Of a DNA stretch of 64,000 nucleotides, positions 1 to 8,777 are shown piece by piece. The position numbers and the translations under genes are program-made. Position 1 is the first letter of the stretch. Every line of letters begins with the position of its first letter. Under the pieces are notes generated by a model that did no database searches, was not told the origin of the DNA, and worked only from the letters and a program-made list of their open reading frames with translations. The stretch is from positions 96,325 through 160,324 of the forward strand of contig JANNSU010000056.1 of NCBI GenBank assembly GCA_031394355.1, in the 5' to 3' direction. This DNA comes from JAEUMY01 sp031394355. Its GTDB lineage: Bacteria > Pseudomonadota > Gammaproteobacteria > Burkholderiales > Usitatibacteraceae.

Positions 1-1181
1 TCAGCCAGCACATCCCAATTGGCATCGAGATCATCATTCATTCGCGCCGGGTTGGCTTCGAGCTTTCCCAGCCCGCGCTGACAGGAGTCGTACGCCAGCA
101 GGCAATAGCCAAACGCGACACCCATGTTGCGCAGTACTGTCGAGTCGGTCAGGTCGCGCTGCCAGCGGGAAACCGGGAGCTTTTCTGCGAGGTGGCGCAA
201 GAGCGCATTGGCAATGCCGAGATTGCCTTCTGAATTCTCGAAGTCGATGGGGTTGACCTTGTGTGGCATGGTCGAGGAGCCAATCTCGCCGGCCTTCACT
301 TTCTGCTTGAAATAGCCGACCGAAATGTAGCCCCAGATGTCACGATTGAGATCGATCAGAATGGTGTTGACGCGGGCCATCGCATCGAAGAGCTCTGCCA
401 TGGCGTCATGTGGCTCGATCTGAATGGTGTAGGGGTTGAAAGTGATGCCGAGCGACTCTACAAAGCGCTTGCCGAACCCCTCCCAATCTGCATCGGGATA
501 GGCAGCGAGATGCGCGTTGTAATTGCCGACTGCACCATTGATTTTCCCCAACATTGCCACCCCTGCAATGCGGGCCCTGGCCGTATGCAGCCGGTGCACA
601 ACATTTGCCAGTTCCTTGCCCATGGTGGTTGGCGACGCAGCCTGCCCATGGGTTCGCGAGAGCAAAGGTTGATCGGCAAGCCCATGGGCCAATGTGGTGA
701 GCGTGGCGATGATGCCATCCAGTGACGGCAGCAAGGTTTCGTCGCAGCCCTGCTTCAACATGAGCGCATGGGAGAGGTTGTTGATGTCCTCGGAGGTGCA
801 GGCGAAGTGGATGAACTCTCCCGCAGCCGCCATTTCAGGATTGTCGGCAAAGGTCTCACGAAGCCAATACTCCACCGCCTTCACATCATGATTGGTTGTC
901 GCCTCTATGGCCTTGACGCGCTCCCCGTCAGCGACACTGAAGGCGGCGACGCGGTCGCGCAGGACACTTGCTGTCGCTGATGTGAGCGGTTGAAGTTCAC
1001 CCACGGCATCCCATTGCGAGAGTGCAATGAGCCACTCGATCTCGACATGGATGCGCTGGCGGATGAGCGCGAATTCACTGAACGTAGCGCGCAACGGCGC
1101 ACACTTGCGTTCATAGCGGCCATCCAGCGGAGAAAGCGCGGTGAGGGCGCAGAGCGCCAGATTCGGGGAGGTATTGGACAT
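1..1181 (-). CDS. purB: Adenylosuccinate lyase, 3' end cut by the window edge
   Basis: Cleaves succinyl-AICAR and adenylosuccinate in purine synthesis; cytosolic homotetramer. Reading the minus strand from ATG at 1181 gives an open frame of about 393 codons that reaches base 1 without a stop; the family is about 455 residues, so roughly the last 60 are outside. The N-terminus contains the PurB hallmark LTALSPLDGRY, followed by the expected RIHVEIEWLIAL helix and TNHDVKAVEYWL, which holds the general-acid region. It is divergent from the glutathione transferase gene, with 208 bp between. Several plus-strand open frames over this stretch are shadows of it. Confidence 0.95.
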   Translation of the reverse strand, partial: MSNTSPNLALCALTALSPLDGRYERKCAPLRATFSEFALIRQRIHVEIEWLIALSQWDAVGELQPLTSATASVLRDRVAAFSVADGERVKAIEATTNHDVKAVEYWLRETFADNPEMAAAGEFIHFACTSEDINNLSHALMLKQGCDETLLPSLDGIIATLTTLAHGLADQPLLSRTHGQAASPTTMGKELANVVHRLHTARARIAGVAMLGKINGAVGNYNAHLAAYPDADWEGFGKRFVESLGITFNPYTIQIEPHDAMAELFDAMARVNTILIDLNRDIWGYISVGYFKQKVKAGEIGSSTMPHKVNPIDFENSEGNLGIANALLRHLAEKLPVSRWQRDLTDSTVLRNMGVAFGYCLLAYDSCQRGLGKLEANPARMNDDLDANWDVLA

Positions 1182-1369
1182 GGCCGCGCTTTGTAAAGAA
1201 GCAAATGCAATTTTATCATGCGTGCCAGCGCCCTTAGCAGTGCCTTGTCAGTGTGACGGGTGCAATTTTTCACATTGATTGTGTCGAAGTTGGCAGCCCA
1301 CTGCCGTTCGCTTTGCAGGGGAAGTGGTGGGGAGGCGATGCTATACTTCGCGCCTTTTCCGACTCTGGT

Positions 1370-1381
1370 GCGAATATTCGC
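1370..1381. repeat. Iterated palindrome, copy 1 (purB/gst gap)
   Basis: GCGAATATTCGC, extended to 14 bp (T...A) at 1369-1382. It is intergenic, ending a few bases before the first possible gst start codon, so it lies in the gst leader. Confidence 0.95.
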
Positions 1382-1389
1382 AATCATGA

Positions 1390-2004
1390 ATGGCCATGAA
1401 ACTGATTGCTTCCAAAACGAGCCCGTATGCACGCAAAGTCCGGGTGGTTCTCGCAGAAAAGCGCATTGACTTTGAATTCGTCGAAGAAAACGCGTGGAAC
1501 GCCGACACCACGGTCCACCAGTTCAATCCGCTGAACAAAGTACCGGTGCTGGTGCTGGATGACGGCATGCCCTTGTTCGATTCCCGGGTGATCACCGAAT
1601 TCCTCGACGGCGTCTCGCCGGTGAGTCGCCTGTTCCCGGAGTCGGGGCGAGAGCGCATCATGGTCAAGCGCTGGGAAGCGCTGGCAGATGGCATCGCCGA
1701 TGCCGGCGTTGCTGTGTTTCTGGAACGGAAGCGCCCGGGCTCACCGGATGGCGAAGCCTGGATCGCGCGTCAACGCGCCAAGGTGGATGCCGGTCTCGCA
1801 ATGGCCGCGCGGGATCTGGGCGACAAGGATTTTTGCCATGGGGTCGGCCTCACTGTTGCCGACATCTCGCTGGCATGCGCACTGTTCTGGCTTGAGTTTC
1901 GACTGCCGGAAATCGACTGGCGCAAGCAGTACCCTGCTCTGGCCATTTGGGCTGATCGTATCGGCGCGCGCGCTTCGCTTGCAGATACCCGTCCAGGCGT
2001 CTGA
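1390..2004 (+). CDS. Glutathione S-transferase family protein
   Basis: Predicted cytosolic thiol transferase or stringent-starvation-like protein of 204 residues, close to the usual GST length. An N-terminal thioredoxin-like domain starts MKLIASKTSPYARKVRVVL, where SPYARK matches the active-site turn of bacterial GSTs, followed by NKVPVLVLDDGMPLFDS with the cis-Pro and the glutathione-binding DS. The C-terminal all-helical domain contains GVGLTVADISLACAL, the N-capping box of GSTs. A gst next to purB and mnmA is a common proteobacterial neighbourhood. ATG at 1386 (other frame), 1390 and 1396 cluster together; 1396 could equally be the start. The substrate is unknown. Confidence 0.85.
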   Translation: MAMKLIASKTSPYARKVRVVLAEKRIDFEFVEENAWNADTTVHQFNPLNKVPVLVLDDGMPLFDSRVITEFLDGVSPVSRLFPESGRERIMVKRWEALADGIADAGVAVFLERKRPGSPDGEAWIARQRAKVDAGLAMAARDLGDKDFCHGVGLTVADISLACALFWLEFRLPEIDWRKQYPALAIWADRIGARASLADTRPGV

Positions 2005-2009
2005 GCAGG

Positions 2010-3086
2010 CTATTGGATGATGCCGCCACCCAGGCATTCATCTCCGCGGTAGATCACGGCGGACTGCCCAGGGGTAATCGCCCATTGAGGCTCATCAAAG
2101 TGCAGCCGGAATCCTGTCGCTGAATCCGAATAGTCGCAGGCGGAATCCTGCTGGCGATAGCGGGTTTTGGCGGCAAGACCCTGTTCGATTCCCGGCGCGG
2201 TGCCGCCGGTCCAGCATACATTTGCCGCTGCAAGATCCTGCTTCAGCAACAGGGAATGATCGTGTCCCTGCACCACAATGAGCCGGTTGGCGGCAAGGTC
2301 TTTTCCGGCGACAAACCAGGGCTCACCCGAGCTGTCCTGCCGCCCGCCAATGCCCAGCCCCTGGCGCTGACCCAGGGTGTAGTACATCAGGCCCTGATGC
2401 TCCCCAATGTCTTCCCCTTCCGGGGTGACCATTCGTCCAGGCTTTCGGGGCAGATAGCGGGAAAGAAATTCCCGAAACGGCCGCTCACCGATGAAGCAGA
2501 TGCCCGTCGAGTCCTTTTTCGCGTGATTCGGCAGGCCGGCATTCTGCGCCAACACCCGGACATCCCGCTTATGCATACCGCCCAGCGGAAAGAGCGCTTT
2601 TGAAAGCTGATATTGATTCAGGCGGTGGAGGAAGTAGCTCTGGTCCTTGCTGGCGTCCGAGCCCTTCAGCAGCCGAAACAGGCCATCGTGCTCTTCAACT
2701 CTGGCGTAGTGGCCGGTGGCGATCCAGTCGGCACCCAAGCGGAGCGCATGGTCGAGAAACGCCTTGAACTTGATCTCTGCGTTGCACAGCACGTCTGGGT
2801 TGGGTGTCCGGCCAGCCGAATATTCGCTCAGAAATTCGGCAAAGACCCGGTCCTTGTATTCCGCAGAAAAATTGACGGCTTCAATCTCGATGCCGATTTT
2901 GTCAGCCACCGATACTGCATCCACGAGGTCTTCACGGGTTGAGCAGTATTCGTCATCGTCATCGTCTTCCCAATTCTTCATGAAGAGACCGACGACATCA
3001 TGGCCGGCTTGCTTCAGCAGCAGGGCAGACACAGCTGAATCCACGCCGCCCGACAGGCCAACAACAATGCGTTTTCTGGGGTTCAT
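2010..3086 (-). CDS. mnmA: tRNA-specific 2-thiouridylase MnmA
   Basis: Makes 2-thiouridine at position 34 of tRNA for Lys, Glu and Gln, using sulfur relayed from IscS/Tus. The 358-residue product has the PP-loop GLSGGVDS at residues 10-17, the catalytic Cys101 in NPDVLCNAEIKF and the second active Cys in TGICFIG. Start: an in-frame upstream extension to 3191 is possible, but MnmA homologues begin near MNPRKRIVVGLSGG, so ATG 3086 is chosen. The gene is convergent with gst (5 bp gap). A near-copy of the iterated palindrome (one mismatch) lies at 2816-2827, inside the conserved SEYSAGRTPNP segment. Its substrate tRNA-Lys(UUU) is encoded at 23982. Confidence 0.96.
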   Translation of the reverse strand: MNPRKRIVVGLSGGVDSAVSALLLKQAGHDVVGLFMKNWEDDDDDEYCSTREDLVDAVSVADKIGIEIEAVNFSAEYKDRVFAEFLSEYSAGRTPNPDVLCNAEIKFKAFLDHALRLGADWIATGHYARVEEHDGLFRLLKGSDASKDQSYFLHRLNQYQLSKALFPLGGMHKRDVRVLAQNAGLPNHAKKDSTGICFIGERPFREFLSRYLPRKPGRMVTPEGEDIGEHQGLMYYTLGQRQGLGIGGRQDSSGEPWFVAGKDLAANRLIVVQGHDHSLLLKQDLAAANVCWTGGTAPGIEQGLAAKTRYRQQDSACDYSDSATGFRLHFDEPQWAITPGQSAVIYRGDECLGGGIIQ

Positions 3087-3159
3087 GGCGGAATTATCCC
3101 AAATCCGGCTGTTTGGAAGCGACTGGGGAGGAGAGAGCTCGAGAATGCCCCGGACTGGG

Positions 3160-3723
3160 TCAGTCGCGATACAACAACGCCGGATCGCCATCCTGCCACT
3201 GGCCAGGCATCAGATTGTCCAGCGACCAGGAACCGATGCGATGCCTGATGAGACGCAGTGTGGGGAAGCCCAGCTTGGCTGTCATGCGACGCACTTGGCG
3301 GTTCTTTCCTTCGCGGAGGGTGACTTCCAGCCATGCCGTGGGGATGGATTGCCGGATCCGGATGGGCGGGGTGCGCGCCCACAAGCCCGAGGGCTCGTCG
3401 ATGACACGCGCTAAAGCGGGGGCGGATATGAACTCACCCAGGTCAAGCCCGGCTGCGATGGGTTCCAGTGCAGCGTCCGTGGGCGATCCTTCAACCTGCA
3501 CCCAGTAGGCCTTGTCCAACTTGAACCGCGGGTCCGCGATCCGGGCCTGCAGCGTCCCGTCATTGGTCAAGAGCAGCAATCCTTCACTGTCGGTGTCGAG
3601 CCTGCCAGCCGGGTAGACCCCGGGCACATCGACCAGGGGTTTCAGCGTCGGTTTGTCGCCGGAAGGGCTGAACTGGCAAATCACGCCGAAGGGTTTGTTG
3701 AGCAACAGAAATCTTGTTTTCAA
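3160..3723 (-). CDS. rluE: 23S rRNA pseudouridine synthase, RluE-like
   Basis: Isomerises a uridine (U2457 in E. coli) in 23S rRNA. It has the RsuA/RluB/E fold motifs: LLLNKPFGVICQF near the start, YPAGRLDTDSEGLLLLTNDG with the catalytic Asp in GRLDTDSEG, and EGKNRQVRRMTAKLGFPTLRLIR. The frame stays open upstream to 3849, but that would overlap cspA and its terminator, so the start must lie below about 3740. TTG at 3723 fits the family N-terminus although no clear ribosome site precedes it. About 188 residues; E. coli RluE is about 217. Same strand as cspA but separated from it by a terminator. Confidence 0.85.
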   Translation of the reverse strand: MKTRFLLLNKPFGVICQFSPSGDKPTLKPLVDVPGVYPAGRLDTDSEGLLLLTNDGTLQARIADPRFKLDKAYWVQVEGSPTDAALEPIAAGLDLGEFISAPALARVIDEPSGLWARTPPIRIRQSIPTAWLEVTLREGKNRQVRRMTAKLGFPTLRLIRHRIGSWSLDNLMPGQWQDGDPALLYRD

Positions 3724-3739
3724 TTCAGACTTTCGCGCA

Positions 3740-3776
3740 AAAGAAAAAGCCCCTGCCGCCTTCGCGGACAGGGGCT
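3740..3776 (-). terminator. Intrinsic terminator of cspA
   Basis: Read on the minus strand: stem AGCCCCTG/CAGGGGCT (3769-3776 with 3748-3755) around a 13-nt loop, followed by a T-rich tract at 3740-3747. It sits 18 bp beyond the cspA stop. Confidence 0.9.
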
Positions 3777-3793
3777 GTGTCAAGAAGACGAAT

Positions 3794-3997
3794 TCAGGCG
3801 TTGTTAATGTTCGACGCCTGCTTGCCTTTCGGGCCTTGCGTGATGTCAAAGCTGACTTTTTGCCCTTCTTTCAGCGTCTTGAATCCATTCATCTGAATGG
3901 CGGAAAAGTGAGCAAAAAGATCCTCACTGCCGTCATCAGGGGTAATGAATCCAAAACCCTTGGCGTCGTTAAACCACTTGACTGTTCCAGTTGCCAT
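3794..3997 (-). CDS. cspA: Cold-shock protein, CspA family
   Basis: Small single-domain RNA/ssDNA chaperone of 67 residues, the exact family length. It begins MATGTVKWFNDAKGFGFITP and contains RNP1 (KGFGFI) and RNP2 (DLFAHFSAI), and ends in QGPKGKQASNINNA. ATG 3997 is chosen over the in-frame extension to 4093 because the CspA N-terminus is invariant here. The leader is long: the next gene, clpS, is divergent with about 300 bp between, as expected for a cspA with a structured 5' UTR. A terminator lies just downstream. Confidence 0.95.
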   Translation of the reverse strand: MATGTVKWFNDAKGFGFITPDDGSEDLFAHFSAIQMNGFKTLKEGQKVSFDITQGPKGKQASNINNA

Positions 3998-4225
3998 GCG
4001 CTTCCTCGGAAAATAGTTGACAGGGTGGAGCCCCGGATATCGTTTGTGTTCAAGGATAGTCAGCGACCGCCTCACACCCAAGGCACGCGGCAAACCGGAC
4101 CTGCAGACACGCTTGAAGCCAAACTCCAGACTGGATTGTTACCCGACAATCTTTGTTGCGTCAATAGGTTGCGAGCGATGTGTCGAGCGATGGGGCCAGC
4201 CGGATGAACATTGCAGCCGTGAGCC

Positions 4226-4256
4226 TTGAAACTCGCAGGAGTGTTGTCCATATAAT
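4226..4256 (+). promoter_or_regulatory. Candidate sigma-70 promoter for clpS-clpA
   Basis: TTGAAA at 4226-4231 and a perfect TATAAT at 4251-4256, spaced 19 bp (slightly long), 40 bp before the clpS start. The rest of the 298-bp cspA/clpS gap shows no open frame worth calling. Confidence 0.55.
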
Positions 4257-4295
4257 GGGAGCATTATCCAACAGGCAGAATCGCGAACATTTTCG

Positions 4296-4604
4296 ATGGC
4301 TACCAGGCATCAAGGGAACGAGGCACTAAAGACCCAGGAAAGCAAGGTCAAGCCGCCACCCATGTTTCAGGTTGTGATGTACAACGACGATTACACGCCA
4401 ATGGAGTTCGTTGTCGAGGTGTTGCAACGCTTTTTTGGGATTACTCGTGAACGAGCGACGCAGATCATGCTCCAAGTGCATACTGAGGGACGTGGAATCT
4501 GTGGGCTGTACCCGAAGGACGTGGCAGCTGCGAAGGTGGATCAGGTGGCTGCGCACGCGCGGAAGCACCAGCACCCTTTGATGTGCGGGATGGAAGAGAC
4601 GTAA
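4296..4604 (+). CDS. clpS: ClpAP adaptor ClpS
   Basis: N-degron receptor that binds the N-domain of ClpA and delivers N-end-rule substrates to ClpAP. 102 residues, normal length. It has the ClpS signature PPPMFQVVMYNDDYTPMEFVV, including the Asn-Asp pair and Met that form the N-degron pocket, then the conserved VHTEGRGICGLYPKDVAA. It lies 20 bp upstream of clpA on the same strand, the standard two-gene operon. Confidence 0.96.
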   Translation: MATRHQGNEALKTQESKVKPPPMFQVVMYNDDYTPMEFVVEVLQRFFGITRERATQIMLQVHTEGRGICGLYPKDVAAAKVDQVAAHARKHQHPLMCGMEET

Positions 4605-4624
4605 TCCAGAACGGAAGGATTTTA

Positions 4625-6895
4625 ATGATCGCGCAAGAGTTGGAAGTTAGCCTGCACATGGCTTTTGTCGATGCCCGGCAAAAGCGCCATGAGTTCATCA
4701 CCGTGGAGCATTTGTTGCTGGCACTCCTCGACAATCCCTCCGCATCGGAGGTCATGAAGGCCTGTGCCGCGAAGATGGACGAGCTGCGTAAAGCGCTGTC
4801 CGAATTCATCGAGCAGCACACGCCCACCGTGGCAGGCGAGGGCGACGTTGATACGCAACCCACGCTGGGATTTCAGCGAGTGATTCAGCGGGCGATCCTG
4901 CATGTGCAGTCTTCGGGCAAGAAGGAAGTCACTGGCGCGAACGTGCTGGTCGCGATTTATGGCGAGAAGGACTCGCATGCCGTGTACTTTCTGCACCAGC
5001 AGGGAGTATCCAGGCTGGATGTTGTCAATTTCATCTCGCATGGCATCTCCAAGAGCGCGCCAGCCAGTGGCGGCAAGGAGGAGCCCGAGCAGGAGAACGC
5101 CGAACAGGAAGGTGCGGGCGGTGCGCTGGAGAGCTTCACGCAGAACCTGAACCAGCTCGCGGCGGACGGGAAGATTGACCCGCTCATCGGCCGCGACAGC
5201 GAACTTGAGCGCGTGATCCAGATTCTTTGTCGTCGCCGCAAGAACAACCCGTTGCTGGTGGGTGAGGCGGGTGTCGGCAAGACAGCCATCGCCGAGGGCC
5301 TGGCCAAACGAGTGGTGGACGGCGAAGTGCCGGAGATTCTTGCCAAGGCGCAAGTTTATGCGCTCGACATGGGTTCGTTGCTGGCCGGTACAAAGTATCG
5401 CGGTGATTTCGAGCAGCGCTTGAAGGCGGTACTGAAACAGCTGAACGAGAATCCCAATGCGATCCTGTTTATCGACGAGATCCACACGCTCATCGGTGCG
5501 GGCTCCGCTTCGGGGGGCACGCTGGACGCTTCCAATCTGCTGAAGCCCGCCTTGTCGTCCGGCCAGCTGAAGTGCATCGGTGCCACCACCTACAACGAGT
5601 TTCGCGGCATCTTCGAAAAAGACCATGCGCTCTCGCGCCGCTTCCAGAAGATTGATGTCAACGAGCCTTCCGTGGCTGAAACCATCGAGATCCTGCGCGG
5701 ACTGAAGACGCGGTTCGAGACACACCATGGCGTCAAGTACACCTCTGGTGCCATCATCACCGCGGCCGAGCTTTCTGCCAAATACATCAACGACCGCCAT
5801 CTGCCGGACAAGGCGATCGACGTCATCGATGAAGCGGGCGCTGCGCAGCGCATCGCGCCGAAGTCCAAACAGAAGAAGACCATCGGCAAAGGCGAGATCG
5901 AGGAGATCATTGCCAAGATCGCCCGCATTCCGGCTCGCAGCGTGTCTTCCGATGATCGCAGTGCGTTGAAGACGCTGGATCGAGACCTGAAGAGTGTCGT
6001 GTTCGGCCAGGACAAGGCGATCGAGGCGCTCTCGTCGGCCATCAAGATGGCCAGGTCGGGGTTGGGCAATACCACCAAGCCTATCGGCTCCTTCCTGTTC
6101 TCCGGTCCTACAGGTGTTGGCAAGACCGAGGTTGCCAAGCAGTTGGCGTTCATCCTTGGCGTGGAGTTGATCCGCTTTGACATGTCTGAGTACATGGAGC
6201 GTCATGCGGTATCGCGCCTGATCGGTGCCCCGCCTGGCTATGTCGGGTTTGATCAGGGCGGCCTCATGACGGAGGCGGTCACCAAGCAACCGTATTCGGT
6301 ACTGTTGCTGGATGAGATCGAGAAGGCGCATCCGGATGTTTTCAATGTCCTGTTGCAGGTCATGGATCACGGGACATTGACCGATAACAACGGCCGAAAG
6401 GCAGACTTCCGCAATGTGGTCATCATCATGACCACCAATGCGGGTGCTGCAGAGTTGTCCAAGACTTCCATCGGATTCACCGACGACAAGAAGGCGGGTG
6501 ATGAGATGGGTGAGATCAAGCGCATTTTCACCCCCGAATTCAGAAACCGCATTGATGCGATCATCAGCTTCGCTGCGCTCAACGAAGAAATCATCATGCG
6601 CGTGGTCGACAAGTTCCTCATGCAGCTGGAGTCGCAGTTGCAGGAGAAGAAAGTTGAGGTGATTTTCACCGAGGCCCTGAAGAAGTACTTGGCCAAAAAT
6701 GGCTTCGATCCGCAGATGGGCGCGCGGCCCATGTCGCGTCTCATCCAGGACACCATCCGTCGAGCGCTTGCCGACGAGCTGCTGTTTGGCAAGCTCGCAG
6801 GCGGTGGCAAGGTGACCATTGACGTTGATGCAGGCGGCAAGGTCGTGCTCGAGATCAACGCGGAGAAGCAGGATCCGGTGGCGCAGGACGCCTGA
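4625..6895 (+). CDS. clpA: ClpP protease ATPase subunit ClpA
   Basis: Hexameric AAA+ unfoldase that threads substrates into ClpP. 756 residues, as in E. coli. Order: Clp N-domain (about 1-140) that docks ClpS; a charged Glu-rich linker (about 145-170); AAA-1 with Walker A GEAGVGKT near residue 213 and Walker B ILFIDEIH; AAA-2 with Walker A GPTGVGKT near 494 and VLLLDEIEKAHPDVFN; and the C-terminal D2-small domain. ATG 4625 (MIAQELEVSL) matches the family start; the frame is open further up, overlapping clpS. An intrinsic terminator follows. Confidence 0.97.
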   Translation: MIAQELEVSLHMAFVDARQKRHEFITVEHLLLALLDNPSASEVMKACAAKMDELRKALSEFIEQHTPTVAGEGDVDTQPTLGFQRVIQRAILHVQSSGKKEVTGANVLVAIYGEKDSHAVYFLHQQGVSRLDVVNFISHGISKSAPASGGKEEPEQENAEQEGAGGALESFTQNLNQLAADGKIDPLIGRDSELERVIQILCRRRKNNPLLVGEAGVGKTAIAEGLAKRVVDGEVPEILAKAQVYALDMGSLLAGTKYRGDFEQRLKAVLKQLNENPNAILFIDEIHTLIGAGSASGGTLDASNLLKPALSSGQLKCIGATTYNEFRGIFEKDHALSRRFQKIDVNEPSVAETIEILRGLKTRFETHHGVKYTSGAIITAAELSAKYINDRHLPDKAIDVIDEAGAAQRIAPKSKQKKTIGKGEIEEIIAKIARIPARSVSSDDRSALKTLDRDLKSVVFGQDKAIEALSSAIKMARSGLGNTTKPIGSFLFSGPTGVGKTEVAKQLAFILGVELIRFDMSEYMERHAVSRLIGAPPGYVGFDQGGLMTEAVTKQPYSVLLLDEIEKAHPDVFNVLLQVMDHGTLTDNNGRKADFRNVVIIMTTNAGAAELSKTSIGFTDDKKAGDEMGEIKRIFTPEFRNRIDAIISFAALNEEIIMRVVDKFLMQLESQLQEKKVEVIFTEALKKYLAKNGFDPQMGARPMSRLIQDTIRRALADELLFGKLAGGGKVTIDVDAGGKVVLEINAEKQDPVAQDA

Positions 6896-6929
6896 GCTGG
6901 CGGCCGATAGATCTGACCTGATGTTGAAA

Positions 6930-6957
6930 AGAGCCGCCGTGAGCGGCTCTTTATTTT
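6930..6957 (+). terminator. Intrinsic terminator after clpA
   Basis: AGAGCCGC/GCGGCTCT stem with a 5-nt loop (6930-6950) followed by TTATTTT; 34 bp after the clpA stop. Confidence 0.9.
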
Positions 6958-7058
6958 ATTAGCGTTTGCTTCTATGATGAATCTGCAGGGTATACCTATG
7001 ACCACTGCTCAGGTACGCTTGAAGCTGCCCCAGAAAAATCTGTCCTAGAGGAGAAGCC

Positions 7059-7409
7059 ATGCAACGCTTTGTCTTGGCCGCAGTTGCGGCGCTGCTGCCC
7101 TTGTTCGCGGCAGCACAACAACCACCGACGCCGCCGGCACCACCGGCGTTCGCGGATTCGAATCTCACCCCGGCAGGTGTCCGGGCATTGGCGGCCAACT
7201 GTGCGGCTTGCCACGGTACCAATGGCAAGCCGGCACCTGGGTCGACATCGGCTGCGCTCGCTGGCAAGCCGAAGGACGAATTGCTCACGCTCATGAAGCA
7301 GTTCAAGGAGGGCAAGAAGCCGGCGACGCTCATGCACCAACTCTCCAAAGGGTATACCGACGCGGAGCTTGACGCGATGGCGACCTACTTTTCAAACCAG
7401 CCGCGCTAG
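7059..7409 (+). CDS. fccA: Flavocytochrome c sulfide dehydrogenase, cytochrome subunit (monohaem)
   Basis: Periplasmic c-type cytochrome that accepts electrons from FccB during sulfide oxidation. 116 residues: signal peptide (about 1-20, MQRFVLAAVAALLPLFAAA), a Pro-rich stretch, then one haem site CAACH at residues 48-52, and the C-terminal TDAELDAMATYFSNQ typical of class I cytochromes. A good ribosome site (AGAGGAG, 7047-7053) sets the ATG. The stop is 9 bp before fccB, so the two are an operon. Purple-sulfur FccA is a larger dihaem protein; this short single-haem form is the other known architecture. The name rests on the neighbouring fccB. Confidence 0.85.
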   Translation: MQRFVLAAVAALLPLFAAAQQPPTPPAPPAFADSNLTPAGVRALAANCAACHGTNGKPAPGSTSAALAGKPKDELLTLMKQFKEGKKPATLMHQLSKGYTDAELDAMATYFSNQPR

Positions 7410-7418
7410 GAGCCCGTC

Positions 7419-8687
7419 ATGACCATGAATCGCAGACATTTTCTGGCAGCGGGTGCCGCAGGTGCGGCAGTGCTTGGTTTCAGCGGTTGCGCCTCCATCG
7501 GCGGCGCGGCCAAGGCAAGGGTTGTCGTGATCGGCGGCGGATACGGCGGCGCGACGGCAGCAAAGTACATCCGGATGTTGGACCGTTCCATCGACGTCGT
7601 GCTGGTTGAGCCCAATGAGGCGTTCGTCTCCTGCCCCATCTCCAATCTGGTTCTGGGCGGCTACAAGACCATGGCCGACATCACAACGCCGTATGCCGGT
7701 CTCGAGCGCAACCATGGCGTAAAACTCGTGCGCGACATGGCCACAGCCATCGACATGGATAAGAAGCAAGTGCGTCTTGCGAAGGGCGATCCGCTGTCAT
7801 TCGATCGGCTTATCGTGGCACCAGGCATCGACTTCATGTACGAAGGCATGCCCGGTCTGAACAATTCAGCAGCTCAGGCTGCGATCATGCATGCTTGGAA
7901 AGCAGGCCCCCAAACCGCCCAATTGCGCAAACAGTTGGAGGCCATGCCGGACGGAGGCGTTTTTGTGATGTCCATGCCGGAGGCGCCCTATCGTTGTCCG
8001 CCAGGGCCTTATGAGCGCGTCTGCCAGATCGCGTCCTACTTCAAACAGGCCAAGCCCCGCTCCAAGGTGTTGCTGCTGGATGCCAACCCGGATGTCACGT
8101 CGAAGGGGCCGCTTTTCAAGAAAGCCTGGACCGAACTCTACGGCGGGATAATCGAGTACCGTCCGAACAGCAAGGCAATCGACGTAGACATCAAGGGCTC
8201 GGCGATCAAGCTGGAGTTTGATGATGTCAAGGGCGCCGTGTTGAACGTGCTGCCGCCGATGAAGGCTGGCAAGATCGCAGATCCCTTCATCACGGCCAAC
8301 AAGCGCTGGTGCGAAGTGGATTGGCTCACGTATGAGTCCAAGGCGGTCAAGGGCGTGCATCTTCTCGGCGATGCCCTGCAGATCGCGCCGCTGATGCCGA
8401 AATCCGGCCACATGGCCAATGCGCACGGCAAGGCCTGCGCGGCGGCAGTGGTGGCGTTGCTGAACAACGAACCGCCCAATCCGTCGCCAACGCTTTCGAA
8501 TACCTGTTATTCATTTGTGTCGGACAAGGAGGTCGTGCATGTGGCGTCCATCCACAAGTACGACACGAAGGACCGGACCATGAAAACAGTACCTGGCTCG
8601 GGTGGCGTGTCGTCGGCAAGAAATGAGCTGGAAGCCGGCTATGCACTCAACTGGGCAGCCAACATCTGGGCAGATACGCTGATGTAA
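7419..8687 (+). CDS. fccB: Flavocytochrome c sulfide dehydrogenase, flavoprotein subunit
   Basis: Periplasmic FAD enzyme oxidising sulfide to sulfur or polysulfide and passing electrons to FccA. 422 residues. The N-terminus is a twin-arginine signal (NRRHFLAAGAAGAAVLGFSGCAS), then the FAD-binding VVVIGGGYGGATAAKYI and VLVEPNEAFVSCPISNLVLGG, which carries the redox-active Cys of this family. YRCPPGPYERVCQIA and the FccB C-terminal domain (NTCYSFVSDKEVVHVASIH) follow. The Tat signal suits a protein folded around FAD before export. The Cys at the end of the signal could make a lipoprotein, but the following sequence fits Tat export equally well. SoxF is the same family. Confidence 0.93.
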   Translation: MTMNRRHFLAAGAAGAAVLGFSGCASIGGAAKARVVVIGGGYGGATAAKYIRMLDRSIDVVLVEPNEAFVSCPISNLVLGGYKTMADITTPYAGLERNHGVKLVRDMATAIDMDKKQVRLAKGDPLSFDRLIVAPGIDFMYEGMPGLNNSAAQAAIMHAWKAGPQTAQLRKQLEAMPDGGVFVMSMPEAPYRCPPGPYERVCQIASYFKQAKPRSKVLLLDANPDVTSKGPLFKKAWTELYGGIIEYRPNSKAIDVDIKGSAIKLEFDDVKGAVLNVLPPMKAGKIADPFITANKRWCEVDWLTYESKAVKGVHLLGDALQIAPLMPKSGHMANAHGKACAAAVVALLNNEPPNPSPTLSNTCYSFVSDKEVVHVASIHKYDTKDRTMKTVPGSGGVSSARNELEAGYALNWAANIWADTLM

Positions 8688-8726
8688 CGGAAGAGCGATC
8701 CAGGGTGATGTTTCCCTGATCCAACG

Positions 8727-8755
8727 AAAAAGGGCCGCAGATGCGGCCCTTTTTC
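8727..8755. terminator. Bidirectional terminator between fccB and cytochrome c4 gene
   Basis: AAAAAGGGCCGCA/TGCGGCCCTTTTT hairpin with A- and T-runs on either side, placed between two convergent genes. Confidence 0.92.
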
Positions 8756-8777
8756 AGTTCCGAGACCGTTGGTGTGA

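Noticed and set aside
124..980. Several plus-strand open frames
   Set aside because: They are shadows of purB, which reads clearly on the minus strand with conserved family motifs.
4622..6370. 582-codon minus-strand open frame
   Set aside because: Antisense to clpA; no recognisable domain, and clpA is complete and highly conserved.
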